A stretch of 64,000 nt of DNA from Actinernus sp. WN-2022. Lineage: Eukaryota; Cnidaria; Anthozoa; Actiniaria; Actinernidae. The notes beneath the pieces are model-generated. The model did not search any database. It worked only from the letters and a program-made list of their open reading frames with translations, and was not told the DNA's origin. Made by a program: the position numbers and the translations under genes. The DNA lies in NCBI GenBank assembly GCA_030867875.1, contig JAOWCC010000936.1, positions 73,627,032-73,691,031 on the forward strand, given 5' to 3'. This document shows positions 46,601-55,790 of the stretch, piece by piece (within the stretch, counting starts at the first letter, position 1; each line of letters begins with the position of its first letter).

Positions 46601-49600
46601 GAAACAGTGTTCAGAAAATGAGCACGTGAAATTACCTAGCGGTGTAACGAATACAGAAGATAAAAGGCTTCTAAAATAACACTCATATATATTCATTACC
46701 AAACATTGGTTTCATTTGAGTGGACCGTTTCACGATGCAATAAGGACTGATATTGTGAAAATAAAGTGAAATGTGTGATACAATGACGTCACAAATATCA
46801 AATTAATGTGTCTGATCCATATTTAGCATGCATAAAATTTCACTTAAGAATCGCACATGGATAATGGGGGTAACAGTTATCAAGACAAGATTTTCGCGTA
46901 GTCAAACGAGTTAGATGAAGGATTACTATCCAGTACTTACTATCACCCGATGCGGTCACGGGGAATCTTAACGATCGCTCAACCGCTTGCGTGCTCTTCT
47001 TACTTTTCCTCATGCATGTTAATGAGGGAAGGTTAGAACTAAATGTCCACCATGCATGTTAATGAGGGAAATTTATTTCTAATTTTCCTTCTTGCATGGT
47101 TAATTAGGGAGATTTGTGTGTGCTGATGAGTAGTTGTTAGACCTTAAGTAATGGTTCGCGTAAGGGGTAAGCATATCTAATGCATGGAATGCAAAAAGGT
47201 GCTAATTATGGCGTTGTTTCAGTCGTCCACTTCATTGGTTTAGACATCAAATTCTGTCAAAACTTGAACAGGAATTTTACTATACCTCAGCTTTTTCACC
47301 AGATATGCCGGAAATTCAATGTGGGGAATATTTAAAAAAATTGAAGGCTTTTTGCGTTATTGTTTACTTCTATTCTGATTGAATAAAATGTTTTCACACA
47401 AAAGGAAGGCAGTTTTAGAACGCACTTTCAGGTTATTTTATTTAAAAAAAATATTATTTGAGGATTCATTTGTTGTCAGTATCAACAACATAACATATTT
47501 TGATGTGGGAAATGCCCAATGCACCTGAACTATATAATTCTGCCTTCTTCCTACACGGATTGTTCCTCAAATGTCCCTCGTATAACAAGGAAAACAGAGA
47601 GAAGACCAAGGTATTACTTGTTTAAAAGTTATGAAGACAGCGTTAAAATAATACTTATTAAATCGAGAAGCTCTGAAGTCTCAGTGATGGTTCGTTGCAT
47701 CATGTATGATTATGTTGAATACTTCTTGGAATCTAATTTGTACCCAAAAATCTACAGAGTAGTATAGAGTAAAAGCAACAAATCGTCTTCCTTACTTCCT
47801 CTAAGGTAACATCGCTTTCGTTGAGGTCCTCATCTTCGTAATCTTCATCGTCGTCGTCATCGTCGTCATCATCAGGATCATAACTAACATCGTCAAAATC
47901 ATCACCAGAAGATACAAGATCGCCATTGCTATCTAAGCTTAACACATCAGCACCGTCGCTAGCACAATTACTACGACCACCGCCACGAGTGCTCGTCTTA
48001 GGCGCATCGTGACCGCAACCAGTTCTCGTCTTTGGTGCATCGCCACCGCCATCAGTGCTCGTCCTTGGCGCATCGCCACCGCTACCACTGCTCGTCTTTG
48101 GCACATCGCCATCGCCATCAGTGCGCGTCTTTGGCGCATCGCCACCGCCATCAGCGCTCGTCTTTGGTGCATCGTGACCGCCATCAGTGATCGTATCTGG
48201 CGCATCGTGACCGCCACCAGTGCTCGTCTTTCGTGCATCGCCACCGTCATCAGTGCTCGTCTTTGGCGCATCGTGACCGCCATCAGTGATCGTGTCTGGC
48301 GCATCGTGACCGCCACCAGTGCTAGTCTTTCGTGCATCGCCACCGCCATCAGTGCTCCTCTTTGGCGCATTGCCATCGCTATCAGTGCTCGTCTTTGGCG
48401 CATCACGACTGTAACCAGTTCTCCTCTTTGGCGCATCGTAACCGCGAACAGTTGTCCTCTTTGGTGCATTGTGACTATGACCAATTCTCGTCTTTGGTGC
48501 ATCGTGACCGCCACCCGTTCTTGTCTTTGGTGCATCGCCACCGCCAGTAGTACTTATTTTTGGTGCATTGTCAGCGCCATCAGTTCTCGCCTTTGACGCA
48601 TCGCGACCACGACCAGTTCTCTTCGTTGGCGCATCGTGACCACGACCAATTCTCGTCTTTGGTGCATCGTGACCGCCACCCGTTCTTGTCTTTGGTGCAT
48701 CGCCACCGCCAGTAGTACTTATTTTTGGTGCATTGTCAGCGCCATCAGTTCTCGCCTTTGACGCATCGCGACCACGACCAGTTCTCGTCTTTGGCGCATC
48801 GTAACCGCGAACAGTTCTCGTATTTGGTGCATCGTGACAGCGACCAGTTCTTTTCTTTGGCGCATCGCTACAGCTATCAGTGCTCCTATTTGTACCACCA
48901 CCATCAGTGCTCGTGTTCGGCGCATCACCAACGCCACTAGTGCTCGTCTTTGGCGCATCGTGACCGCCACTAGTGCTCGTCTTTCGTGCATCGCCATCGC
49001 CATCAGTGTTCGTCTTTGGCGCTTCGCCACCGCCATCAGTGCTAGTCTTTGGCGCTTCGCCACCGCAACCAGTTCTCGTCTTTGGTGTATTGCCACCGCC
49101 ATCAGTGCTTGTCTTTGGCGCATCGCCACCGCCATCCGTGCTCCTCTTTGGCGCATCGCAACGGCCGCCAGTGCTCGTCTTTGGCGCACCACCACCACCA
49201 TCAGTGCTCGTCTTTCGAGCATCGCCACGGCTACTAATTCTCGTCTTTGGCGCATCACTACCGGCGCCAGTGCTCGTATTTGGAGCAGCGTGACCGCTAC
49301 CAGTTCTCGTATTTTGTGCATCGCCACCGCCATCAGTGCTCGTCTTTGGCGCATCACCACCGCCAACAGTGCTCGTCTTTGGCGCATCACCACCGCCAGC
49401 AGTGCTCGTCTTTGGCGCATCACCACCGCCAGCAGTGCTCGTCTTTGGCGCATCACCACCGCCAACAGCGCTCGTCTTTGGCGCATCGCCAGCGCCACCA
49501 GTGTTAGTCTTTGGCGCATCGCCACCGCCAACAGTGCTCGTCTTTGGCGCATCACCACCGCCAACAGCGCTCGTCTTTGGCGCATCGCCAGCGCCACCAG

Positions 49601-50039
49601 TGTTAGTCTTTGGCGCATCGCCACCGCCAACAGTGCTCGTCTTTGGCGCATCACCACCGCCAACAGTGCTCGTCTTTGGCGCATCACCACCGCCAACAGT
49701 GCTCGTCTTTGGCGCATCGCCAGCGCCAACAGTGCTCGTCTTTGGCGCATCGCCAGCGCCACCAGTGTTAGTCTTTGGCGCATCGCCAGCGCCACCAGTG
49801 CTCGTCTTTGACTCATCGCCAGCGCCATCAGTGCTCGTATTTGGCGTATCGCCACCGCTTCCAGTGCTAGCATTTGGTGCACCACCACCATCGTCAGTGC
49901 TCGTCTTTGGCGCATCACCACCGCCATCAATGCTCGTCTTTGGCGCATCGCAACCGGCACCACAAGTGCTCGAAGCTGTTGCGTTGGTACCACCAATAGG
50001 ACGTTTCTCGATTCCATCACATTTCCCAAGTTGGTCGTT
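31398..50039 (-). CDS. Split gene for a eukaryotic tyrosine recombinase, 17-exon model (5' end not found)
   Basis: Model, in transcription order: 50039-47796, 46368-46323, 45951-45890, 45172-45127, 44525-44484, 43276-43208, 42965-42918, 40758-40696, 40073-40026, 39247-38032, 37133-36661, 36424-36383, 35175-35107, 34864-34817, 34169-34107, 33924-33877, 31615-31398. Every junction is GT-AG and phase-compatible; the total is 4845 nt (1614 codons plus stop). Domains: 11-residue repeats and acidic tract; short acidic/basic linkers; a C2H2 and a CCHC finger; tyrosine recombinase; linkers again; Myb/SANT-like end with a basic tail. The product should be a nuclear DNA-binding protein able to cut and rejoin DNA, as in Crypton- and DIRS-type recombinases. 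Whether it is a host gene or an element gene is not settled: I see no element ends. The core exons are much surer than the chain to the repeat exon, which could belong to a separate upstream gene. Confidence 0.65.
31616..32766. other. Intron of the recombinase gene, no further exon recognised
   Basis: No additional phase 1-1 exon with good sites seen. Short frames on both strands lack support. Confidence 0.4.
32767..32990 (-). pseudogene. Interrupted 5S rRNA/tRNA-like Pol III sequence (SINE-like)
   Basis: Read on the minus strand, the 3' part matches the end of 5S rRNA: ggatgggtgaccgcctggga then atacc and gctgtaggc, covering the internal C box, followed by a T run like a Pol III terminator. 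The 5' part (ggcggtttagctcagacggt) is not 5S but carries a tRNA A-box pattern. A 97 bp element splits it. Best reading: a chimeric SINE or a 5S pseudogene rather than a working 5S gene. Confidence 0.7.
32826..32922. mobile_element. 97 bp foldback MITE with 9 bp target duplication
   Basis: The 40 bp arms (32826-32865 and 32883-32922), beginning tagcctcctttgcagacg, are perfect reverse complements around a 17 bp loop. cgcccgatc flanks both sides (32817-32825 and 32923-32931). A 9 bp duplication suits the Mutator superfamily. Perfect arms suggest a recent insertion. Confidence 0.88.
33877..33924 (-). CDS. Small exon, beta type, copy 1 (phase 1-1)
   Basis: 48 nt between ag (ggcttcag) and gtaagt. 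With the split codon it reads V-TTTDRETESRLPKNK. Near-identical exons lie at 34817, 40026 and 42918. The acceptor tract is weak in pyrimidines, so use is likely but unproven. The same bases show open frames on the plus strand that I do not believe. Confidence 0.6.
34107..34169 (-). CDS. Small exon, alpha type, copy 1 (phase 1-1)
   Basis: 63 nt, acceptor gtatttttgcag, donor gtaagt. Reads D-SSSDSDEDWQLSNTTAKRKK: an acidic Ser/Asp run followed by a basic end, like a disordered linker with CK2-type sites. The plus-strand frame (SSSESEE) is its antisense shadow. Confidence 0.68.
34817..34864 (-). CDS. Small exon, beta type, copy 2 (phase 1-1)
   Basis: 48 nt, donor gtaagt, reads V-ATTDRETDSRLPKNR. 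Identical to the copy at 42918-42965. Confidence 0.6.
35107..35175 (-). CDS. Small exon, alpha type, copy 2 (phase 1-1, one serine pair longer)
   Basis: 69 nt, donor gtaagt, acceptor gtattcttgcag. Reads D-SSSSSDSDEGRQLSNATAKRKK. Two extra Ser codons and a Trp-to-Arg change relative to copy 1. Identical to 43208-43276. Confidence 0.65.
36063..36260 (-). mobile_element. LINE 3' tail with (TATG)n end
   Basis: Read on the minus strand, AT-rich sequence with tactaat/attagta words ends ttgaaataaagtttatg followed by tandem tatg. This is the look of the 3' UTR and tail of CR1/L2-like LINEs, similar to sequence near 9550-9700. A second copy at 44164-44361 arose with the 1.9 kb duplication. Confidence 0.6.
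36383..36424 (-). CDS. Small exon, gamma type, copy 1 (phase 1-1)
   Basis: 42 nt, acceptor cttatttacag, donor gtaagg. Reads D-IPDIPEGDKNNGE. Lies directly after the catalytic exon, whose last phase it accepts. Identical copy at 44484-44525. Confidence 0.7.
36661..37133 (-). CDS. Catalytic exon of the tyrosine recombinase
   Basis: Acceptor tttatattttcag, donor gtattt; 157 codons plus split codons (phase 2 in, 1 out). Holds the C-terminal catalytic part: Lys in the hairpin VTGKRGRTVPILLSP (about residue 9), the box TSTRLRKYIAT with the second Arg (84), RHLGH with the His (110), and the nucleophile Tyr (119) in RDFY, exactly nine residues after that His as in phage integrases. The usual His of the HxxR box is Thr. 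It is followed by a helix (ELAKVSKLLLAV) that fits the C-terminal swap helix of the fold. Without splicing, the frame runs on to a stop at 36539, which is probably retained intron. All other catalytic positions are present, so activity is possible. Confidence 0.9.
38032..39247 (-). CDS. Zinc-finger and N-terminal recombinase exon
   Basis: Acceptor attgttttgcag, donor gtaacg, 404 codons plus split codons (phase 1 in, 2 out). Visible: a C2H2 finger (C22, C25, H35, H40 of the exon), a CCHC finger (C104, C107, H119, C123, in FLPCPHCYGF...LWRHVKIC), a helical middle like a core-binding domain, then the first part of the catalytic fold with the first catalytic Arg near residue 366 in NKRRSGEASKLL, the position of TGxRxSEL in integrases. 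The intron splits the catalytic domain between the first Arg and the Lys hairpin. The frame upstream of 39247 is intron, not the start. Role: DNA recognition plus half of the recombinase. Confidence 0.9.
39690..39993 (-). mobile_element. LINE 3' tail inserted in an intron, (TTGA)n end
   Basis: On the minus strand, AT-rich sequence ends ggtaataataaagttgattg and tandem attg. The parallel introns at 34757-34800 and 42858-42900 lack it, so it is an insertion in this copy. Too diverged to name the family. Confidence 0.6.
40026..40073 (-). CDS. Small exon, beta type, copy 3 (phase 1-1)
   Basis: 48 nt, donor gtaagt. Reads V-TTTDRETDSRQPKNK. Last small exon before the zinc-finger exon, with matching phase. 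Confidence 0.58.
40179..40559. mobile_element. 381 bp element bounded by G and C tracts, 8 bp target duplication
   Basis: Begins gggttgg plus a long G run and gtactc; ends gagtacctcc plus a C run and caccccggg. tataattc flanks both sides (40171-40178 and 40560-40567), and the same word is uninterrupted in the homologous introns. The interior is a degenerate repeat of tatcccagacc. Same structural family as 13150-13664. Confidence 0.8.
40696..40758 (-). CDS. Small exon, alpha type, copy 3 (phase 1-1)
   Basis: 63 nt, acceptor gtattcttgcag, donor gtaagt. Reads E-SSSDSDEDRQLSDATSKRKK. About 90% identical to copy 1 at the base level, while the intron next to it is nearly identical to that copy's intron. 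Confidence 0.63.
41184..41349. repeat. 166 bp palindrome with 68 bp arms
   Basis: Arms aacaaataaaagatggttct... and its complement ...agaaccatcttttatttgtt, loop about 30 bp, few mismatches. Inserted, with the next element, in an intron that is uninterrupted in the other copy of the block (34575-34590). Confidence 0.8.
41350..42686 (-). mobile_element. 1.3 kb insertion with decayed minus-strand coding pieces
   Basis: Absent from the paralogous intron at 34585. Short inverted ends (ttataatataaa near 41351, tttatattataa near 42675). Minus-strand frames at 42552-42292 (with SDFELLRCVEEKEN and SKATTKWDAKTF) and 42119-41760 look like pieces of a transposon protein. The T-K-x-A-T-K-W-type motif recalls the N-terminal part of DUF3504-like tyrosine recombinases found in Crypton-derived proteins, but this is a weak guess. 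A hairpin lies at 42565-42648 (arms ttttgattggattctcggcg and complement). Confidence 0.5.
42918..42965 (-). CDS. Small exon, beta type, copy 4 (identical to copy 2)
   Basis: 48 nt, phase 1-1, donor gtaagt, V-ATTDRETDSRLPKNR. Lies before the zinc-finger exon, whereas its twin lies after the catalytic exon. Confidence 0.58.
43208..43276 (-). CDS. Small exon, alpha type, copy 4 (identical to copy 2)
   Basis: 69 nt, phase 1-1, donor gtaagt. Same product as 35107-35175. Confidence 0.62.
44484..44525 (-). CDS. Small exon, gamma type, copy 2 (phase 1-1)
   Basis: 42 nt, acceptor cttatttacag, donor gtaagg, D-IPDIPEGDKNNGE. First of the upstream block; accepts phase 1 from 45172-45127. Confidence 0.65.
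45127..45172 (-). CDS. Small exon S3 (phase 0-1)
   Basis: 46 nt, acceptor tttattctgattag, donor gtaact. Reads DAVMDKEDDLVHLRR plus one base. Only this frame is open. No copy elsewhere in the window. Confidence 0.6.
45890..45951 (-). CDS. Small exon S2 (phase 1-0)
   Basis: 62 nt, acceptor tctttgttcag, perfect donor gtaagt. Reads V-FGKQWRRAPRFNEDDADDEG: basic then acidic. Phases join it cleanly to both neighbours. Confidence 0.68.
46323..46368 (-). CDS. Small exon S1 (phase 0-1)
   Basis: 46 nt, acceptor gattttttttag, donor gtttgt. Reads GHPQKKNVYSATTVK plus one base. The donor is weaker than the others. Confidence 0.55.
47796..50039 (-). CDS. Large exon encoding ~60 copies of an 11-residue repeat and an acidic tract
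   Basis: 2,244 nt (748 codons, phase 0-0), acceptor ctcgttattttaag, donor gtaagg. After NDQLGKCDGIEKRPIG, the 33 bp unit encodes GDAPKTSTGGA-like repeats down to about 47985. The exon ends with DGADVLSLDSNGDL, a run of nine Asp and LNESDVTLEE. Pro/Thr/Ser/Gly-rich repeats suggest a disordered, possibly O-glycosylated or phosphorylated segment. Higher-order 165 bp and 99 bp duplications are visible. Other frames on both strands are open for up to 436 codons because the unit lacks stops in them. This frame is preferred because it alone gives a sensible protein, exact splice sites and matching phase with 46368-46323. Membership in the recombinase gene is inferred from phase and strand only. Confidence 0.62.
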
Positions 50040-50482
50040 CTTAAAATAACGAGAGAAATGTTAATCAGCGAAGTAATAGGAGGTTACTGTTTGCTACTTT
50101 GAATGTAATGGTTCAACGATTACAACCATATGGATGTCCAAACATACCATGGAACTTTCTCATTCAAGGTCCCTTTCAACGCTACATCTGCATAATTTTA
50201 CCACAATCAGTTTTAGTAGAGAAATTTGATCTATAACTTTGAAGGAGACTGGGTCGAGAATTAAAACTCTAAAATCCCTCGTTTGAATAAAAAAATCCCG
50301 CCTTAATCTTTCTGTACTATACAAAGACGATTAATCTTAGGGTAAGAACTCAGACTTTTTGATAGCATAAAAATTTGAGTTGTGACAGGTCACATGATCA
50401 GCCCATGCGATACAAATAGAACCACTGTTAAATCTTTACCTATTGGTGGTTTTTTATCATCATGACTCTCGGATCGACCCTC

Positions 50483-50883
50483 GCCTCCCGGTTAGCTCAG
50501 TGCTTAAGTGCCGGTCTGTTGTGCGGGAGGTCGCAGGTTCAAACCCCGGCCGGACCAATACTCAGGGTATTAAAATAACTGAGTAGAAGGTGCTGCCTTT
50601 GTGAAACAATTTCGTTCACGAGCTGCAAATGGTTAGACCTTCACGTCTTCTTGGATAAGGACGTTAAATCGTAGGCCCATCAGTGGATGAATAGCCACCT
50701 CGTGGAAATGCCACTGATTAATCCGTTATTATATTATTATTATTAAAATTGGTTTGCATTGAGAAAACATTTTGATCCTTGTAGAATTCTACCAAAAATA
50801 CACGTATAATCCAAATTTTGGAACAAGATTATTTCCTAACGGAACTTTGGGCAAATTAATGTACAATAATGTTACAGTACTTT
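50483..50883. repeat. Left arm of a 400 bp inverted repeat, carrying a tRNA-derived SINE (+)
   Basis: Reverse complement of 54884-55273 with few differences. The first ~260 bp are a SINE: gcctcccggttagctcagt (A box) and ggttcaaaccc (B box), a body, and an attattattatt tail. The remaining ~120 bp are unique-looking flank that is also shared by the other arm. So the SINE was in place before the arm was duplicated and inverted. Confidence 0.85.
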
Positions 50884-51181
50884 GTTTGCGGCCGCCATGG
50901 CGGCCATAAAATGAAAATAACAATAAAGCTTAATTAAATCATTGGGTTTCACTTCAAAACTCTTTGGATGCAACTTTTAATGCTTTATCGAGTTCAAAAA
51001 AGAAATTGATACGATTACATGGATTTGTTTGCCTTCCGGAAAACACGCTGGGTCGTTCTGTCATAAAATTCAAAATGTGTTTACTCCGTAACAATACATA
51101 CACTCTATCGACGTGAAATTTTCTGTGTAGACTTTTATTATCGATGTATAATATATTTACAGAGAACAGCTTTGTATCGAT

Positions 51182-51312
51182 ATGCTCCACATTATGGGAT
51201 AATTATGCATACTTCCTAATTAACTTACTGGTCAGTGTCACGTGTTTAAAGCTTTCAAATGCAAATGAGTACCATACAAAACCCAAGGCGCAATGAATAA
51301 TAATCAGTTCTT
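51182..51312. repeat. Sequence repeated in inverted orientation at 55937-56073
   Basis: Starts atgctccacattatgggata and contains gtgtcacgtgtttaaagctt. The reverse complement is at 55937-56073. The pairing is not concentric with the 400 bp arms, so a simple single inversion cannot explain both. Confidence 0.75.
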
Positions 51313-52406
51313 CCTTTGGTGCTTACAATAAGGTCAGTGGTCTCTTATATTATTATTATTGTTCATTTATATTTCAAGTCTCCATCGAAACGCTTGTTGC
51401 TGTTTCTCTAAACTAAAAAGTTGAGCAAATTTAGTACCTCAATCGCAAGGACAGAAGAGGACAGAAGCGTCAGCTCGATCGATCCGTTTGGTCGAACGCG
51501 TGGCCGTACATCATGGCAACTTCGCCAATGAAACCGCTAAATTCTTCTCCACAGACGAACCGACTCGGTTCTTCGGAGAATGGATGTATTTTGCAGACTT
51601 CGCTAACGGTTGGACGTCCCGCTGGTTCGTCCCACTGGTTCGTCCCGCTGGTTCGTCCCGCTGGTTCGTCCCGCTATCAACTTGGAATGTCCACATTCCG
51701 CTACAGTCGCTGAATAATTCACGAGTTTCATGAAGGTCATGAATTTCTGCAGCTCTACTTCAGGGTCTGCACGCGTGTCGGGTCAACATGCAGATTTCGT
51801 CAGACTCCAGTGCAGAGGAATCATAAACCTGACGGCCTTCCATACCCGACAGACGGACTGTTAGGTCGACGAAAGGGATTTGTTCCAAGCTCAATATCTC
51901 AGAACATGATGACGGGAATCTTTATAACCGAATCAAGTTCAAGAGCCGACAGTGGAGCCGACTCGGCCGCTGTCATGCCGGAGGAGTTGAGCAGATAATC
52001 ACTCTCCGTGCTCGACCTCAACTGAAATCTTCGAATCGAAGGTTTAATAGAGGCTCAGGGTGACGAAACCGATATGTTCCGAGCACAGTATCTCGGAATA
52101 CAATGAAACATTTTGCTTCGAGCTAAAATCGCGGCTTCTGGTTCAGAAACAAACAGTGGAGCCAACTCGGCCACTGCAACGCACGACGGGTTATTAACAA
52201 TTTCGTCCTCCGTGCTCTACCTCACCGAAACCTTCAGTTTCAAGGTTTACAGGTTCGGAACAAATGATTTGAATTATAAGTCTATCACTGTAAACAATGG
52301 CTATTAGTATCCGACACCCGAAAACTATGATGTGATGTCTGTTGTACTATGTTAACCAAGCTCTTGAAGCGAATTACCACGTGCCGCAAAAGGGTACATC
52401 AACACC
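51313..52406. other. Interior sequence with small tandem repeats
   Basis: Holds a 13 bp tandem repeat (tggttcgtcccgc, about four copies, 51616-51672) and a ~185 bp direct repeat around acagtggagccgactcggcc (51893-52020 and 52076-52215). Open frames across it are short. It could be the decayed 5' part of the DIRS-like element, but no motif shows it. Confidence 0.4.
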
Positions 52407-52545
52407 GCCTCCCGGTTAACTCAGTCGCTAAGCTCCAGTCTGTCGAGTGAGAGATCGTGGGTTCAAACCCCGATCAGAACAAAACTCGGGTTCTTTGAAT
52501 AACTAAGTACAAGGCGCTGCCTTTATAACTGAAGACAAAAAATTC
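52407..52545 (+). mobile_element. Third copy of the tRNA-derived SINE, 3'-truncated
   Basis: gcctcccggttaactcagtc and gggttcaaaccccg match the A and B box regions of the SINE at 50483; similarity fades after aaggcgctgcctttataac. Confidence 0.75.
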
Positions 52546-53239
52546 AGAAATGTAATAACAGTAAAACCGTCTCAGATGGTAAAGGTGGCGACTGAATTGT
52601 TATTTAGGCAACAACAAAACATCCCTATATAGGAGTCCACCAGAAAGTCTTATAAGATGACTTATCTACCAGATTCATTGACCACTTTTTTGGTAATGTC
52701 TCGTACCAAACCTCGCATAATTTTTAGTGAGGAAGGTCAGTCATATTTGTACTGGTACTGTAATTCATTGAATAAGTTACAAATTGGTACCAGTAATCCC
52801 TGGTTCGGGATACCATCTTGCCTAGATTATGAGTCTTATCACTAAAGTCCATTGAAAACGATGACTATTAGTATCGGACACAATTTGCTTCAAGTGATAA
52901 TCGCGAGCTTCTACATACATGTAGGCCATTTTGCCATCTCCCCTTTAAAAATGACGGGGATAAACAACTGATGAATCAGTAGGTTTATAATTCGATCAGG
53001 TTGATACACTGATCAGAAAAGGAACCATTGCCTATATGAAGTTTGTTTTTCGTACCCAAGAAAATTGGTCATATGTGAGAAGTTATTAATTTGAAGCCGT
53101 TAAGTGAATTCATTTCAAAAATGAAATATATTAAGTTGGCAGCTATAGTTCTGTTACTCAAGGGGTACGCCCTTTTTTAGTGTGCACACAAACAAACATA
53201 AAATAAAAAATAATATTTGACCCGCACCGGAAACATTTC

Positions 53240-54700
53240 CGTTGATGTGGAGAGCTCAGTACAAGTTCGACTGCTTAGAGTTCATAATGTTTACACCAAG
53301 GTCCTTAAACCTATTTTTTTCAGGGTTCAGATTAAATGGTTGCAAGGTTCACTGCCATTTTATGGATGTTATTCCACTTGTTGCCAGCTCTCCTCCGTGC
53401 ATAGCACAGCGAACAACTCTCTTCAATTAGACAATCCTTTCAAAGTTTGGGATTTGTCTTTAACTTTGACTGATACCAAATCTCAGTCTGGTCCTTGTCA
53501 CAAACCTTGGATTTATTATACGAAATTGTTCATGTCTGCAGAGCAATTACAAAATTGTCTTTGCTTGCACGAAGCAAAAATAGGCATATAGTCCGAGAGG
53601 CAACTCATGTGACTGGTTGCTAGTTTTTACAGCCCTTCCTGCTGTAAACTATCCATGTTTATGTTATAACAGATCCATTGAGTTAAATGAATCTCGAGCG
53701 TTATCGGAGAATCCAACGATCACTATCATTTAAGCCTTCAGGCTTCCTTGGACCCAAATTGGAGTACAAATAATATTCAAAGTTTATTGAATGGTTATGT
53801 TTCGACCATCATCAAATTGATGTGTGCATATAGAGTGCGATGCCGCCAATACAACTGGCTGGGGAGCCGTTTGTTATGACCAATGGTCTACACATATATT
53901 AGCAGCTCTTAACAGGCTTTTTGTTCTCAACTTGTACAATATTCAGCTTAGACTTAAGCTTGACAACTCCACTGCTGTTGCTTACATTAATAAGATGGGA
54001 GGCATGATATCGCCTTGTATAGATTCTTTAGCAAAATCTTGTGGGAGAGCTAGGTGCATTGCAAGGACTATTTATGTTTTGCCCAGGAGAAATGAACTTC
54101 ATACCAGATTATTTATCTAGAGATTTCTCACTCAAGTTGGATCTCTAGACACTGTTCACTAGCATTACATTTATTTCAGAAATAAATTGCTTGCCTCGAG
54201 GTTTAATGACAAGAACCCAGTAGTCAATATATTTCTTGGCATCCGGAACCCAATGCTACGGGCGGCTTTTGACGCCTTTAGCATTTGCTGTGTTATTCGT
54301 TTTCAGCATTTTGGCCGTTTAAATACGCCACGAAAGAGCCCTAGTGCTTCTCATTGCTTCAGGGTGGACCATCCAAGCATAGTACCTCCTTTTACTGCGG
54401 TTTTGATAGACCATTTTGTTTTCCTACCAGAGTAGGACGACCTTCTCACCCTTACCAGTCTGCAGCTAGCTGCTTAGATATGATCTGGAAATCCCTCCCA
54501 GACCATGGCTTTTCTGATGAAGTAATCAAGATCATCAGAGTGTCATTATCATCTGGAATTGATAAGCAGTACAACGCAGTCTACCTGGTATGGTCAGAAA
54601 CAGATCAATCAACTTCAGGTTCCTATACCGTACGAGGCTGCAAAATGTTCTGGCATAATGCTATGCTGACTATTGTACTGTAAATACATACCGCTCATCA
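53240..54700 (+). pseudogene. Decayed DIRS-like retrotransposon: RT, RNase H and tyrosine recombinase fragments
   Basis: Pieces in the order of a DIRS pol: reverse transcriptase remnant around 53270-53440 (NVYTKVLKPIFF, then an FMD in place of the IDD active site); RNase H at 53824-54117 (ECDAANTTGWGAV, then KLDNSTAVAYINKMGG); a domain with AAFDAFSI at about 54230-54300; and a recombinase N-terminal segment at about 54480-54600 (HGFSDEVIKIIRVSLSSGI then KQY). Frames change and stops occur, so it is dead. The catalytic half of the recombinase was not found. Confidence 0.82.
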
Positions 54701-54883
54701 TGTATCTGTTGTTTCACATCCTCTCATTACCAGGCTTCTCAAGGGAGTCAGTACAACCTTAGGACACCAGTCTCGGTTGTCTTCGACATGGGATATGTGT
54801 CATGTCAATAGTCGCCAATTATGTCAAGATATTGTTCCCTTTGGAACAACTTGATTTAAAAATCATAACACTAAAGACAAACT

Positions 54884-55167
54884 AAAGTACTGTAACATTA
54901 TTGTACATTAATTTGCCCAAAGTTCCGTTAGGAAATAATCTTGTTCCAAAATTTGGATTATACGTGTATTTTTGGTAGAATTCTACAAGGATCAAAATGT
55001 TTTCTCAATGCAAACCAATTTTAATAATAATAATATAATAACGGATTAATCAGTGGCATTTCCACGAGGTGGCTATTCATCCACTGATGGGCCTACGATT
55101 TAACGTCCTTTTCCGAGAAGACGTGAAGGTCTAACCGTTTACGGCTGTATTATGTAAAGGCAGCACC

Positions 55168-55206
<39 letters not shown>

Positions 55207-55273
55207 CCGAGGTTTGAACCCGCGACCTCCCGCTCGACAGACCGGAGCTTAACCACTGAGCTAACCGGGAGGC
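54884..55273. repeat. Right arm of the 400 bp inverted repeat, with the SINE on the minus strand
   Basis: Mirror of 50483-50883. The SINE A box (gttagctcagt) lies at its outer end on the minus strand. The two arms bracket the DIRS remnant, suggesting either its own inverted termini or a later inverted duplication. Confidence 0.85.
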
Positions 55274-55790
55274 ATTAACATCTGCTCAAAGAGAGCAGAT
55301 TTTTTGCGCATTAGATTTTAACTTCAAGGGGGAAAAAACACTTATATTTATGTCCTAGATTACAGTACTAGAATATGTTCGTCGTACGACAGATCTGAAT
55401 AAAGTCCAGGTTTGTTTGTATCAAAGTATCAGTTCAATCATATCCTTTGTTCGCCACATAAGCCAGTGTCTATTCTCACCATATGTAGCGAGATGGATTG
55501 AATCAGTATTACTGCTGAAGGCGTAAATTTTAAATGTATCGATATTAAGGCTCATAGCTAGCCTTCAAGGAGCATCTGTCATAATGATAGATACCTATGT
55601 ATGTCAGGATGTCCCGACAAATGGGCACACATTTAGTAAATATTATCTCAGGTTTCCTGTAGAAGTTGTCTCTGCACTGCATGTTTATAACAATTCACCT
55701 TGTGTTGTGAAGATGTTGCATACTGGCTTCGGTACTGTAAATCGCATAATTATCCCATAATGTAGAGCATATCGAAAGAGAAATTAAAAT

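Noticed and set aside
48719..50029. 436-codon minus frame (MRQRRAL repeats) and 195-325-codon plus frames as genes
   Set aside because: They come from a 33 bp unit without stops in several frames. The GDAPKTST frame alone has sensible ends, an acidic domain and matching splice phase.
50149..50190. 40 nt minus exon with donor gtatgt upstream of the repeat exon
   Set aside because: Its open frame leaves phase 2 and would create a stop at the join with 50039.
50483..50560. A tRNA gene
   Set aside because: A and B boxes are present, but the acceptor stem does not pair, it is followed by a SINE body and tail, and three copies are present in the window.
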